Shown: positions 43,575 through 52,901, numbered from the stretch's first letter. The stretch is 64,000 bases of DNA from Franzmannia pantelleriensis (GCF_900102875.1 NZ_FNGH01000003.1:124001-188000), one strand, 5' to 3'. Numbers and translations: made by a program. Notes: a model not told the origin generated them from the sequence alone.

Positions 43575-43946
43575 ATGGTGCGATTGTTATGGGTGGCATT
43601 GGCGGCATTGAGCTTTGCTGTGGGCTTTCTGGGCCTGTTTCTGCCGCTACTGCCGACCACGGAGTTCATGCTGGCGGCGGTCTACTGCGCCTCTCGCGGC
43701 TCGCCGCGCTTCGAGGCCTGGATTCGCTCGCGGCGCTATGTCGGGCCACTGCTCGAGAACTGGGAAAGGGAGCGGGCGATCCCACGGCGAGCCAAGTTCG
43801 TCGCCGTGGGAATGATCGGCGCCAGCATGGTGATGATCCTGCTGCACCTCGGTGAGGGCTGGCTGCGCTGGGCGATCGTGGCGCTACTGGTGGCGGTGGC
43901 GGCCTGGCTGATTACGCGACCGGAGCCCTCGGCGCCCTCGCGCTGA
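43575..43946 (+). CDS. ybaN: YbaN-family (DUF454) inner-membrane protein
   Basis: Small membrane protein of 123 residues with DUF454 features: FLGLFLPLLPTTEFMLAAVY, then ASRGSPRFEAWIRSRRYVGP and LLENWERERAIPRRAK. Three hydrophobic segments are seen. The family has no settled function; genes of this type often lie next to iron or haem genes. ATG 43575 has GAGG eight bases upstream, better than the ATG at 43569. It is divergent from the siderophore-interacting protein gene, and the Fur-like box between them could serve both. Confidence 0.85.
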   Translation: MVRLLWVALAALSFAVGFLGLFLPLLPTTEFMLAAVYCASRGSPRFEAWIRSRRYVGPLLENWERERAIPRRAKFVAVGMIGASMVMILLHLGEGWLRWAIVALLVAVAAWLITRPEPSAPSR

Positions 43947-43955
43947 ACCTGAGTA

Positions 43956-44126
43956 TCACTGCCGACGCCGTAGCACCATATCGGCGTGATAGAGCACAAC
44001 GTCGACGAACTCTCCATCGGCGGTGAAACCGCTGTCATCCCAGTACTCGATGTAACTGCCAGTCACGCGGTAGCGGCCTTGGTAGGCGCTCTCACGCTCG
44101 CCACGGGCTTCGTCGTAGCGGTTGAC
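43956..44126 (-). pseudogene. Atu4866-domain gene fragment (C-terminal part)
   Basis: Immediately after the SDR stop, in the same frame, the minus strand reads NRYDEARGERESAYQGRYRV, TGSYIEYWDDSGFTADGEFV and DVVLYHADMVLRRRQ, then a stop. This is the C-terminal part of the small Atu4866 (lipocalin-like) family. No start codon or N-terminal half is present, so a deletion seems to have joined it to the SDR end. Confidence 0.6.
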
Positions 44127-44849
44127 TCATGCCGGGCTTGCGGTGGGGCGAACCACGATATCGCTGGTGTCCACCTCATCGGGCTGGCCGATGACGTGAG
44201 CGATGGCAGCGGCGATGGCGTCGGGCTTGAGGGCGATCTGGCGGAAACTCTGCATCGCTTCGGCGGCGCTGGCATCGGTGATGGTATTGGCCAGTTCCGA
44301 CTCCACCACGCCGGGATAGACGCAGGTGACGCGGAGATTGTCATGCTCCTGGCGCAGCCCGTCGGAAATCGCCCGCACGGCGTACTTGGTGGCGCAGTAG
44401 ACGGCGCCGGTAGGCACCACGTAGAGGCCGCCGATGGAGGAAATGTTGATCACCTGCCCACTGCCCTGGGCCTGCATGGTCGGTAGCACGGCGGCGATGC
44501 CGTGGAGCACGCCGCGGATGTTGACGTCGATCATGCGGTCCCACTCGTCAACCTTGAGCGAGGCCAGGGGCGAGAGCGGCATGACGCCGGCATTGTTGAT
44601 GATCACGTCGATGCGACCATGAAGCGCCAGCGCGGCATCGGCAAAGGCCTGGACATCCTCCCGCCGAGTGACGTCCAGCGCGCGATACTCCACGCTGCCG
44701 CCTTCACAGCGAATGGCCTGGGCCAGTGCTTCCAGCCTGTCGGTGCGGCGTGCGCCGATGACCAGCCGATGGCCTTGTTTGGCCAGCAGTCGTGCGGTGG
44801 CTTCGCCAATGCCGCTGCTGGCGCCGGTGAGAAGAATGACCTTATTCAT
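44127..44849 (-). CDS. Short-chain dehydrogenase/reductase
   Basis: NAD(P)-dependent oxidoreductase of 240 residues. The cofactor motif TGASSGIG is at residues 8-15, NNAG at about 88, and the catalytic Ser in NISSIGG with YCATK at about 153-157. The end IVVRPTASPA is typical of the classical SDR subgroup of the YdfG kind. GGAG lies eight bases before ATG 44849. An AraC regulator is transcribed away from it 230 bases upstream and may control it. Substrate unknown. Confidence 0.85.
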   Translation of the reverse strand: MNKVILLTGASSGIGEATARLLAKQGHRLVIGARRTDRLEALAQAIRCEGGSVEYRALDVTRREDVQAFADAALALHGRIDVIINNAGVMPLSPLASLKVDEWDRMIDVNIRGVLHGIAAVLPTMQAQGSGQVINISSIGGLYVVPTGAVYCATKYAVRAISDGLRQEHDNLRVTCVYPGVVESELANTITDASAAEAMQSFRQIALKPDAIAAAIAHVIGQPDEVDTSDIVVRPTASPA

Positions 44850-45079
44850 TAGCATGACTCCGTATGGGGGCTTGGGACGACCCTGTTGCGGGGCTCGGAT
44901 AATCGATCCACGAGCAAGAGCGTCATGCAGGAAAGCCTAAGGGGGCACCGGCAAGGCCGACAGGGTCATTCCTCTGAAACTATTGCCTGTTTCTATTGAT
45001 GAGTTGTATTGGTGATTGAATAGGGCGAATCTTGTTGCCTAAACATGTATTGCGCCGGCGAGGCGATGGAGGGGGCGGA

Positions 45080-46024
45080 ATGCCGACAAGGATAAACCCC
45101 GCCGTTCAGGAACGAATGATCGAACTGCTGTATCGGCTAGCGCCGCAAGAGGGGTATACCCAGTCGCTGTTGAACGAAGTGCGCTTCATGCGCTCGGACC
45201 GCCCGCTGAAACTCACCCCGGTGCTCTACGAGCCGAGCATCGTGATCGTGTGCCAAGGGCGCAAGTGGGGGTACCTGGGCGATGACGTGTATCTCTACGA
45301 TGCCCTGCACTATCTCGTGCTGTCGGTGCCCCTGCCCTTCGCCTCGGATACCGAGGCCAGCCCCGAGGAGCCGCTGCTGGCCATGTCGATTCGGCTGGAT
45401 ATGGCCGTGTTGGCCGAGCTGGCCTTCATGCTGGATCAGGCGCACGCATGTTCAGAGTCGATACCACGGGGCATGCTCTCGACGCCGCTTGGGGAGTCCA
45501 TGGCGGATGCCACGCGCCGGCTTCTCGAGGCTCTCTCTTCGCCCACCGAGGCGCAGGTGCTGGCGCCGGGGATCGTGCGGGAGATCTACTACCGGGTGCT
45601 GGTTGGTGAGCGGGGCGGCAGCGTGCGCGCGGCACTGGCCCAGCAGGGCCAGTTCGGCCGGATTGCCAAGGCCCTGCAGCGCATCCACGCAGATTACGCC
45701 GACGCCCTCGAGGTGGGCCGCCTGGCAAGCGATGTCGGCATGAGCACGGCGGCCTTTCACGTGCACTTCAAGGCGGTGACGCAAACCTCGCCCCTGCAGT
45801 ACATCAAGTCGACCCGACTACACCAGGCGCGACTGCTGATGATCCGGGATGGCCTGCCGGCCGCGGCCGCCGCCACACGGGTGGGCTACGAGAGCCCTTC
45901 GCAGTTCAGTCGCGAGTTCAAGCGCCTGTTCGGGCGGCCGCCGGGCGAGGAGGTGCGCGAAATGAAGGCTTCGCTGGCGCTGCAGCCCCCGCCGCAGGCC
46001 GCTGGCATGTCACTGGCGCATTGA
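45080..46024 (+). CDS. AraC-family regulator with AraC_N domain
   Basis: Transcriptional regulator of 314 residues. The N-terminal AraC_N sensor shows LKLTPVLYEPSIVIVCQGRK, then DALHYLVLSVPLPF. The C-terminal helix-turn-helix pair reads VGRLASDVGMSTAAFHVHFK and AAATRVGYESPSQFSREFKR, ending FGRPPGEE. ATG 45080 follows GGAGGGGGCGGA, a strong site; the earlier frame start at 45032 is a TTG without one. It is divergent from the SDR gene, its probable target. Confidence 0.85.
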   Translation: MPTRINPAVQERMIELLYRLAPQEGYTQSLLNEVRFMRSDRPLKLTPVLYEPSIVIVCQGRKWGYLGDDVYLYDALHYLVLSVPLPFASDTEASPEEPLLAMSIRLDMAVLAELAFMLDQAHACSESIPRGMLSTPLGESMADATRRLLEALSSPTEAQVLAPGIVREIYYRVLVGERGGSVRAALAQQGQFGRIAKALQRIHADYADALEVGRLASDVGMSTAAFHVHFKAVTQTSPLQYIKSTRLHQARLLMIRDGLPAAAAATRVGYESPSQFSREFKRLFGRPPGEEVREMKASLALQPPPQAAGMSLAH

Positions 46025-46048
46025 GGGGCTCAGTCGTGTCGGCGCAGG

Positions 46049-46651
46049 CTACAGCTCGCCGGCCAGCTTCTTCTCCACCAGCTCGAGGCGGTCCTGGCCC
46101 CAGAACGGTTCGCCATCGACGTCGTACCAGGGGGCACCGAAGCAGCCGGCGGCAATCGCTTGCTCGCAGGCGTCATCGAGGCGTTTCTGCCCCGGCTCGG
46201 CTTCCGACGCCTCGAGGAGGGCCGGCCCATTCAGGCCAAGCGCCGTGGCAATGTCACCCAAGGTGGCGAGATCGGCCACGTTACGCTCTTCATGCCAGCA
46301 GGCCCGCAGGATAGCCAGTGACAACTGGGCGATGTCGTGCCCTTGTGCCTTGGCGGTCAACACCAGGCGGGCAGCCGGGCGATCATCGGTGGGAAAGTGC
46401 CGTGGCTCCACGTTGAGCGGCACGCCACGCAGCTGCGGCCAGCGTTTCAACTCCGCCATTCGATAGGCCTGACGCTCGGGTGCTCGCTTGGGGAGCGGCA
46501 GCCCGCCGGTGCGCGGGAAGACCGCGCTCAAGGTAACCGGTACATAGTCGAGCGTGGCCGCGTATCGCGCGGCGAGCTCGCCGATCTTGGCGTGGCCCAG
46601 GTAGGACCAGGGAGAGACCTGGCTGAAGTAGTAAGTAATGTGCTTGGGCAT
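46049..46651 (-). CDS. DsbA-family 2-hydroxychromene-2-carboxylate isomerase-like protein
   Basis: Thioredoxin-fold protein of 200 residues in the DsbA/HCCA-isomerase (kappa-GST-like) family. ITYYFSQVSPWSYLGHAKIG holds the serine that replaces the redox cysteine, and GCFGAPWYDVDGEPFWGQDR is the conserved end of these enzymes. In aromatic degradation such enzymes use glutathione to isomerise an intermediate; here no such pathway is adjacent. AGGGAA precedes ATG 46651. Confidence 0.85.
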   Translation of the reverse strand: MPKHITYYFSQVSPWSYLGHAKIGELAARYAATLDYVPVTLSAVFPRTGGLPLPKRAPERQAYRMAELKRWPQLRGVPLNVEPRHFPTDDRPAARLVLTAKAQGHDIAQLSLAILRACWHEERNVADLATLGDIATALGLNGPALLEASEAEPGQKRLDDACEQAIAAGCFGAPWYDVDGEPFWGQDRLELVEKKLAGEL

Positions 46652-46825
46652 GGTGGTTCCCTGTGCTTCGGCCGCTGGCATCAGCGGGCGCTGGGCTCAG
46701 TGTAGCTGTGATAGCGCCCGTTGCGGTCTGCCATGGGGAGGCGTGTTTTTGCTGCCGCGTTGGCCATAAGCCAGATTCCATGCTGATAGGACCTGCGTCG
46801 CAGAGAGGAGGGCCCCAATACGCAG

Positions 46826-46851
46826 ACGGGCCACCCAAGTGGGTGGCCCGT
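46826..46851. terminator. Stem-loop after the second GGTREG protein gene
   Basis: ACGGGCCACCC-AAGT-GGGTGGCCCGT, a perfect 11-bp stem, 38 bases beyond the stop of the gene at 46890. It has the same stem as the terminator after paralogue A at 28499. Confidence 0.7.
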
Positions 46852-46889
46852 TATGGCTATGCCGGGCTGTTGCGCTAGTGGCACTGAGC

Positions 46890-47261
46890 TTAGCCGCGGG
46901 TGCCTTGCGTCGGATTGTCGACGCTGGGGCCGGCATGCAAGGACTGGGCGACATCCCGATCAGCAGCCTGGTTGATCTCGACCTCGACGCGCTGGCGGTG
47001 GACGCCTTCCCGCGTGCCACCGAGTGCCGGGCTGCCGACCTCGAAGGTGGTGCGATAGTGGCCTGCGCCGTAGTGCTCGCTGGACGGGTTATCCTCGGCA
47101 GCGACGCGGTACTCGTGGACGCCTTCCTGTGTGCCGCCGAGGGCAGGACTACCAACCTCGAAGCGTACCTGGGTGGCGTTGGCGGCAGTGGCTTGGGCGG
47201 CCAGGCCCATGACCAGGGCGCCGGCGGTGATGGTCTGCATGATGATGGTGGTGTACTTCAT
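46890..47261 (-). CDS. Small exported protein with two GGTREG motifs (paralogue B)
   Basis: Protein of 123 residues, closely related in layout to the gene at 28576-28944. The signal peptide starts MKYTTIIMQTITAG and ends LAAQATAANA. Motif copies are EVGSPALGGTQEGVH (residues 35-49) and EVGSPALGGTREGVHR (74-89), 39 residues apart, each followed by an RV-type strand. The tail is hydrophilic and ends in TQGTRG. ATG 47261 is set by GAGAGGG upstream and by the shared MKYTTII start; an in-frame extension to 47420 is rejected. No function is known to me. Confidence 0.7.
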   Translation of the reverse strand: MKYTTIIMQTITAGALVMGLAAQATAANATQVRFEVGSPALGGTQEGVHEYRVAAEDNPSSEHYGAGHYRTTFEVGSPALGGTREGVHRQRVEVEINQAADRDVAQSLHAGPSVDNPTQGTRG

Positions 47262-47537
47262 GGTGATAACCCTCTCGTTGAATGACATATCCGTCTTGCC
47301 GGGCTTGCCTGTTGCGGCGACCTGATGGGCGTTGCCCGTGGATGCCCGGGGGACAGCATGTCGGTCGTGACGACCGTGAGAGAGATGATAGGGGGGGATG
47401 GCCATCACCAGTAGGCGCATTTATCGCGGAGAATTGCTCAATCCTGCTAATTTTCATTGAGTGCGGTTCTGGCCGAGATATATCGCCATGTTTAATAAGC
47501 TTTCTGGATGATCGTAATTGTCAGATTCTATGATGGA

Positions 47538-48368
47538 TCAACGACTCCAGAGTTGGAAGGTGAGGTAGCTTCGCCAGGGAGCGGCACGCTGGGGGGCGGC
47601 GTCTTGCAGCGCCGGCAACGCCTTGCGGATCCCCAGGTCGCCGGCTAGCCAGATATCCGGGTGTGAAGCGCCGCGCAGCGCGGCGTAGTCGGCGCTCCAT
47701 GGGCCGATGCCCTTGAGGGTGGTCCAGGTACGCGGATCCTCACTCGCCTCTCCGCAGGCATGCCAGGCGGCGAAACGGCGCAGCGTCTGCCGCCGGGCAT
47801 CGGGCATGCCGAGGAAAGCCAACTCGCTCGCCGCGATCTGCGCTGCGCTGGGGAAATGGCGTTGCCCATCCGGCTCCAGGTCGCCCAGTTCGCTCACCAG
47901 TGTGGTGGTCAGCCGGCGCGCGGCGGCCACCGACACCTGCTGGCCGAGGATCGCCCGCACCCCGGCCTCGAACGGCGACCAGATGCCGGGCAGGCGCAGT
48001 CCTTCCACCAGTGCCAGCCCCGGCAGCGCCTCGGCCAGGTGAGACTCGATCAGTGTCGTGTCGGCATCGAGATCGAGCAGCCGGCGAATATTGCCCACCA
48101 GCGGCTCGAGCCGCGTTGGATCGTCGTAACTCAGGTGGACCTCGAAGGCGTGGCGCTCGGGGTGGTGCACGGCAGTAAAGCGGCCGCGCGCCTTTCCCCA
48201 GCGAATGGTGCGGCCGTAGTGGTCGGCACCGACCCACTCCAGCCCATCGATGGCACGATGCGCATAGAAGTCGCGCAGTGTTTGCCAGGCATAGGGTGGA
48301 TGGTAGGTGAGTTCGACACGCACCGGGCCGGCAGGAGCGTCGATGTGGCCGCTTGTGTCATCTGGCAT
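47538..48368 (-). CDS. alkA: DNA-3-methyladenine glycosylase II (AlkA type)
   Basis: Base-excision repair glycosylase of 276 residues that removes alkylated purines. An AlkA_N part (RVELTYHPPYAWQTLRDFYA) precedes the HhH-GPD domain. GVRAILGQQVSVAAARRLTT and the hairpin LKGIGPWSADYAALRG are followed by the catalytic aspartate in WLAGDLGIRKAL. No Ada domain is fused. The other alkylation repair gene in the window, ogt, is broken. Confidence 0.9.
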   Translation of the reverse strand: MPDDTSGHIDAPAGPVRVELTYHPPYAWQTLRDFYAHRAIDGLEWVGADHYGRTIRWGKARGRFTAVHHPERHAFEVHLSYDDPTRLEPLVGNIRRLLDLDADTTLIESHLAEALPGLALVEGLRLPGIWSPFEAGVRAILGQQVSVAAARRLTTTLVSELGDLEPDGQRHFPSAAQIAASELAFLGMPDARRQTLRRFAAWHACGEASEDPRTWTTLKGIGPWSADYAALRGASHPDIWLAGDLGIRKALPALQDAAPQRAAPWRSYLTFQLWSR

Positions 48369-48743
48369 CTAGGGACTCCCGCATGCTGGTCATCGTCGGC
48401 GCTAGTGTAGCGTGAAATATCGACATTATGTGGCAATGTTCATCACGCCTTTATTAGGAAAAATCCGTGCTAACGGATATATCGCCGGGTAATTGACAAA
48501 GATTTCCCAGGAATCGGCAAGTGCCATGATCGCTTGCCCTCTAGGCTCTTAACAGGAGTTAAAAGCCATTGGCGATACGGTTAATCAGCATATCTTTAGC
48601 AGGCAAATATAAACGCAAGTGTGCTTGTCGACTGACTCGTCAAATGGCCGCTGAGGACTCCTGGAATGCGAGGTAATCCGTCGCCCAAAGCGGTTGCTAT
48701 CTCCTGTCTTAACAAGAACATGAAGAGTACTGAGGAACTAATG
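48369..48743. other. Upstream region of the tct operon
   Basis: No gene is visible. GGCAAG (48516-48521) and CTTGCC (48533-48538) form an inverted repeat with an 11-base spacer that could be a regulator site. TTGACA occurs at 48493 but no matching -10 is found at the right distance. Confidence 0.4.
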
Positions 48744-49730
48744 ATGACGCCTAAAATGTCGAAAATGAGCGTGGCCGTCAGTGCCGCCATGATTTCCACT
48801 GCCATGATGGCCACCTCTGTTGCTGCGTCGGATGCAGAGTCACTTCTGGGAAGCGATCCCATCCGAATTGTGATGCCTTATGGTGCTGGGGGAAGTACCG
48901 ACATTACCGCACGTATTATTGCCGCCAATGCCGCGGAATATTGCGGGACGCGTATCGATGTTGTCAGCATGCCGGGGGCCGGTGGCATGGAGGGGCTGCA
49001 GTTCGTGGCCGATGCTGAACCTAACGGCCATACCATTCTGATGGCGGACTACTCCGCGACCATTACCCAGACCCTCACCGAAGACACCGACTGGGAGGTG
49101 GAGGACTGGGTGCCGATCGTTCACCTCACCGACTGGAAGCCCACTGTTTACGTCAAGGCCGACCATCCTATCCAGAGCATCGAGGATTGGGTCGAAATGG
49201 CCGAAGCCGAGCCCAATACGCTGGTATTCGGTCACGCCGATCCACTGAGCCTGGTGCACCTGCCGCTGGTACTGCTGGAGATGGAAACCGGCATCGAGAA
49301 TGTGCATTTGCCGACCACCGGTGGCGGCGAAACCCGCACCATGATTCTCGGTGGCCACGCCCACCTCGGCATGACACTACCGCCATCCATTGTGTCCAAC
49401 GTTGAAGAGGGCGAAGTCACGGCCATCGGTGTGTTTGCCGATGAGCGCTCCGACGTATTGCCCGACGTGCCGACCTTCCAGGAGGCCGGCTACGACGTTT
49501 CCTTCGAAGCGCCGCTGCTGGTGTACACCTACTCGGATGTTTCCGATGAAATCCAGCAGGCCCTTTCGGACTGCATCATGGCCGGCCTTGAAACCGAGAC
49601 CGCTCAAACCATGTCCAGTCAGGCCTCGGCAGGGCTGAACAACGTTCAGGGCCGTGAAAGCGCACAGCAGATCTACCGCGACACCACCGTGCGGGTTGAA
49701 GAAGTGCTCGCCGCCATCGAGCAAGACTGA
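48744..49730 (+). CDS. tctC: Tripartite tricarboxylate transporter solute-binding protein (TctC/Bug type)
   Basis: Periplasmic binding protein of 328 residues. The signal region is MSVAVSAAMISTAMMATSVA with cleavage near VAASDA. The mature part has the family's IRIVMPYGAGGSTDITARII, VSMPGAGGMEGLQFVADAEP and DVPTFQEAGYDV. It delivers a carboxylate to the membrane proteins TctA and TctB. ATG 48744 has GAGG eight bases upstream; ATG 48741 is nearly as good. A strong terminator separates it from tctA, so more binding protein than permease would be made. Confidence 0.9.
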   Translation: MTPKMSKMSVAVSAAMISTAMMATSVAASDAESLLGSDPIRIVMPYGAGGSTDITARIIAANAAEYCGTRIDVVSMPGAGGMEGLQFVADAEPNGHTILMADYSATITQTLTEDTDWEVEDWVPIVHLTDWKPTVYVKADHPIQSIEDWVEMAEAEPNTLVFGHADPLSLVHLPLVLLEMETGIENVHLPTTGGGETRTMILGGHAHLGMTLPPSIVSNVEEGEVTAIGVFADERSDVLPDVPTFQEAGYDVSFEAPLLVYTYSDVSDEIQQALSDCIMAGLETETAQTMSSQASAGLNNVQGRESAQQIYRDTTVRVEEVLAAIEQD

Positions 49731-49742
49731 CGCTGATCGCAC

Positions 49743-49767
49743 AGGAAGCCGGCTCTGCCGGCTTCCT
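49743..49767 (+). terminator. Stem-loop between tctC and tctA
   Basis: AGGAAGCCGGC-TCT-GCCGGCTTCCT is a perfect 11-bp stem followed by TTTG, 13 bases after the tctC stop. It probably gives partial termination. Confidence 0.75.
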
Positions 49768-49806
49768 TTGTCTGCGTGATACTTTCTGGCTCCTCGGAGA
49801 GCACCG

Positions 49807-51321
49807 ATGCTAGACCTTGTCATTGAGGCCAGTGCGCTGGCCTTTCATCCGTATGTGTTGATGTATGTGATGCTAGGGGTGCTGCTGGGCATCACCCTGG
49901 GCGCGATTCCTGGCCTGTCCGGCGATATGGCCATCGCTCTGCTACTGCCTTTCGTATTCTTTCTGGAGCCGGCCATGGCCATGGGCCTGCTGGTGGGTAT
50001 CTATAAAGGGGGGCTATTCGGGGGTTCGATCGCCGCCATCTCATTCGGTGTGCCCGGCACTCCGGGGGCTGCGGCGACCAGCATCGACGGCTACCAGGCC
50101 AAGCTCAAGGGCAAGCCAAGCAAGGCGCTGCACACGGCGCTCTATTCCTCGGTGATCGGCGATACCACCAGTGACCTGGTGTTGATCTTCATTGCGGTGC
50201 CACTGGCCGCGGTGGCGCTGAGCTTTGGGCCCATCGAGTTCTTCGCTCTCTACGCCTTCTCGCTGATGCTGATCGCCGCCCTCAGCCAGGGCATGGTGGC
50301 CAAGGGGCTTGCGGTGGCGGCTATCGGCGTGCTGCTGGCGATGATCGGGCGCGACCCGATTACCGGCTCGGCGCGGTTGACCTTCGGTATGCCCGGGCTG
50401 TCGGGCGGCTTGAGCCTGATCCCGGTGTTGATCGGTATCTTCGCGATTTCCGAAGTGGTGGTGCAGGGTGCCAAGCTGTGGCGGCGCAAGGTCGACGACC
50501 TGATGGACGACGTGGCCGAACAGGCCAGCCTGCTGCAGGGGTACGATATCCGCAAGGATCAGCTCAGCTGGAAGGAGTTCAAGGCCACGCTCAAGGCGAC
50601 CTACATCGGCGCGGCGGTGGGCACCTTCATCGGCGCGCTGCCCGGCGCAGGGCAGTCGCTGGCGGCCTTTATGAGCTACGGCCTGGCACAGCGCTTCTCG
50701 AAAACGCCGGAAGAGTTCGGCAAGGGTTCGCTGGAGGGAATAGCCAGCGCCGAGTCGGGCAACAGTGCCACCGCGGGTTCGACCTTCATTCCGCTGTTCG
50801 CCTTCGGGATTCCTGGTAGTGCCACGGCGGCGCTGTTCGGTGCGGCCTTCATTCTGATGGGCATGACGCCGGGGCCGAGCCTGCTCAACGATAATACCGA
50901 GATCATCTATGCGCTTTTCTTCACGCTGATCTTCGCCAACCTGGTGAACCTGGTGCTGGGCAAGATTCTGCTGCCCTACTACTCGCGGATCGCCATGATC
51001 CAGCCTGGCTACCTGATACCCGCCGTGTTCATCCTGGCCATCGTCGGCACCTACGCCGCCAATAACTCGGTGGTGGATGTGTGGGTGCTGCTGTTCGCCG
51101 GGGTGTTGGGGGTGACACTGCGTCTTCTCAAGTTCCCGCTGGCGCCGCTGGTGCTGGGCTTCATCATCGGCCCAGGTGCCGAGCGTGCCCTGCGCCAGTC
51201 GATGATCATGGGCGGCGGTGACTGGTGGGTGCTGGTCAAGAGCCCGATTGCCATCGGCTTCTATGTGGCGGCGGTCGCGCTGATCCTGCTATTCACCTTT
51301 GCACTGAGGGCCAAGAAATGA
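49807..51321 (+). CDS. tctA: Tripartite tricarboxylate transporter large membrane subunit TctA
   Basis: Inner-membrane permease of 504 residues with about eleven helices. The two conserved glycine-rich loops are seen: LGAIPGLSGDMAIALLLPF with FGVPGTPGAAATSIDGYQAK in the first half, and IGALPGAGQSLAAFMSYGLA with ASAESGNSATAGSTFIPLFA and FGIPGSATAAL in the second. With TctB and TctC it takes up a di- or tricarboxylate driven by an ion gradient. Its stop overlaps tctB by four bases. Confidence 0.95.
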   Translation: MLDLVIEASALAFHPYVLMYVMLGVLLGITLGAIPGLSGDMAIALLLPFVFFLEPAMAMGLLVGIYKGGLFGGSIAAISFGVPGTPGAAATSIDGYQAKLKGKPSKALHTALYSSVIGDTTSDLVLIFIAVPLAAVALSFGPIEFFALYAFSLMLIAALSQGMVAKGLAVAAIGVLLAMIGRDPITGSARLTFGMPGLSGGLSLIPVLIGIFAISEVVVQGAKLWRRKVDDLMDDVAEQASLLQGYDIRKDQLSWKEFKATLKATYIGAAVGTFIGALPGAGQSLAAFMSYGLAQRFSKTPEEFGKGSLEGIASAESGNSATAGSTFIPLFAFGIPGSATAALFGAAFILMGMTPGPSLLNDNTEIIYALFFTLIFANLVNLVLGKILLPYYSRIAMIQPGYLIPAVFILAIVGTYAANNSVVDVWVLLFAGVLGVTLRLLKFPLAPLVLGFIIGPGAERALRQSMIMGGGDWWVLVKSPIAIGFYVAAVALILLFTFALRAKK

Positions 51322-51803
51322 ACCGCACCATGGTAAGAGAGCTGCTGTCGGTGGCCTTGATGCTGTCGCTTGGGGTGGCCGGCCTAGTGCATATCCAGTA
51401 CGGCAACTGGCGGGTGGCGCCGCTGGTGCCGTCCTACATCATGCCGCAGACGGCCTACTACTTTCTGATTGCCTCCGGGATCTGGGTGCTGGCCATGCTG
51501 GGCCTGGAGGCCCGGCGTCGCCGTCAGGGCCATGGGGCCGATGAGGGGCCGGCGCAGGATCTGGTGGCGATTGGACTGGCGTCGGGGCTGATGTTGGGAG
51601 GCGCCGTCGTGTACTTCTGGATGGTGCTCAACCTGGGGCTGATCGTCTCGACCTACCTCTATAATGCCCTGTTGATCGCCGTGCTGGCGCCAGGCGCCAG
51701 GACCATCAGTATCCTGGTCGTACCGCTGCTGGTGGCGGCGGTGGTTTGGCTGCTGTTCATCCAGATGATCGGTATTACGCTACCGCCCTCGTTGCTGTTC
51801 TGA
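51318..51803 (+). CDS. tctB: Tripartite tricarboxylate transporter small membrane subunit TctB
   Basis: Inner-membrane protein of 161 residues with four hydrophobic helices, matching the poorly conserved TctB family in size, position and LGLIVSTYLYNALLIAVLAP. The ATG overlaps the tctA stop (ATGA). The gene order C-A-B differs from the more common C-B-A. A TRAP transporter follows after 111 bases. Confidence 0.8.
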   Translation: MNRTMVRELLSVALMLSLGVAGLVHIQYGNWRVAPLVPSYIMPQTAYYFLIASGIWVLAMLGLEARRRRQGHGADEGPAQDLVAIGLASGLMLGGAVVYFWMVLNLGLIVSTYLYNALLIAVLAPGARTISILVVPLLVAAVVWLLFIQMIGITLPPSLLF

Positions 51804-51914
51804 GACCGAGCGGCACCCAGCGGCCGGCGTCTGGCGCGGCAGGTGGGTGCCATCAACGCTGGCGCTGAGGTAACCTTGTCGGGCTGTCACTATTCCGATA
51901 AACACGAGGCTCTC

Positions 51915-52901
51915 ATGCGCCCCTTCAAGACGCTGACACTGGCCGTTTTGGCCACCACCTTCGCTGCTGCTTCGCTTTCCGCCCAGGCGCGGGAATTCCG
52001 GTTGGGATTGATTACGCCACCTCAACATATGTGGTCCCAGGAGGCCGAGGCCTTCGCCGAGACCCTCGCCGAACGCTCCGACGGCGAGCACAGCGTCAGT
52101 GTCTATCCGGCCCAGCAGCTGGGCAACGAGGCGCAGATGGTCCAGCAGCTGCAGACCGGCGCGCTGGACATGGCCTTTTTGACCATCGCCGAGATCTCCA
52201 ACCGGGTGCCGGACTTCGGCGCTCTCTACGCGCCGTACCTGGTCGATGGCGTCGACCACGCTGCGCGTTTGCTGCAGTCCGATGCTGCCAATGCGCTGCT
52301 CGACCAGTTGCCCAGCGGCGTCGGCATGGTCGGCATGGGCTATGGCATGGTGGGCATGCGCCAGGTGCTGTCGCGCTCGCCCATCGAGAGCGTCGACGAT
52401 ATGCGCGGCCAGCGTCTGCGCATCACGCCGTTCGAGCCGATTCGCGACTTCTACACCGCCACTGGTGCCGCCCCGGCACCGCTGCCGCTGCTCGAGGTCT
52501 ACGATGCGCTGGCCAACGGCCAGGTCGATGCCATCGACATGGATTTCGATTCGATCCTGATTCTCAAATTCCATGAGCAGGCCGATAACCTGCTGATCTC
52601 CAACCACATGATGTTCCCCATGGTGGGGGTGGTCTCAGGCCGGGTGTGGAACGAGCTGGACGAGGACGACCAGACGCTGATCCGTACCGCCATGGCCGAA
52701 CACCTCGACAACGTGATCACCGGCTTCCAGCAGAAGGACGCCGAGCAGGAGCAGGAGATCCGCGCGCTCGACCTCAATATCGTCGAGGCCGACGCCGCGT
52801 TCTTCAGCGACGCCATCGCCGAGTGGGAAGGTATCTGGGCCGACAAGGCGCCGTCCCTCGAGGCGCTGCGTGAGGAAGCCGAGCGCCTGCGCGAGGAGTG
52901 A
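51915..52901 (+). CDS. dctP: TRAP transporter solute-binding protein DctP
   Basis: Periplasmic binding protein of 328 residues. The signal peptide (MRPFKTLTLAVLATTFAAAS) ends near SAQARE. FRLGLITPPQHMWSQEAEAF, SVYPAQQLGNEAQMVQQLQT and the substrate arginine region MRGQRLRITPFEPIRDFY mark the DctP family. CGAGG lies five bases before the ATG. Its stop overlaps the dctQ start (GTGA). The ligand is probably an organic acid; it cannot be fixed from sequence. Confidence 0.9.
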   Translation: MRPFKTLTLAVLATTFAAASLSAQAREFRLGLITPPQHMWSQEAEAFAETLAERSDGEHSVSVYPAQQLGNEAQMVQQLQTGALDMAFLTIAEISNRVPDFGALYAPYLVDGVDHAARLLQSDAANALLDQLPSGVGMVGMGYGMVGMRQVLSRSPIESVDDMRGQRLRITPFEPIRDFYTATGAAPAPLPLLEVYDALANGQVDAIDMDFDSILILKFHEQADNLLISNHMMFPMVGVVSGRVWNELDEDDQTLIRTAMAEHLDNVITGFQQKDAEQEQEIRALDLNIVEADAAFFSDAIAEWEGIWADKAPSLEALREEAERLREE

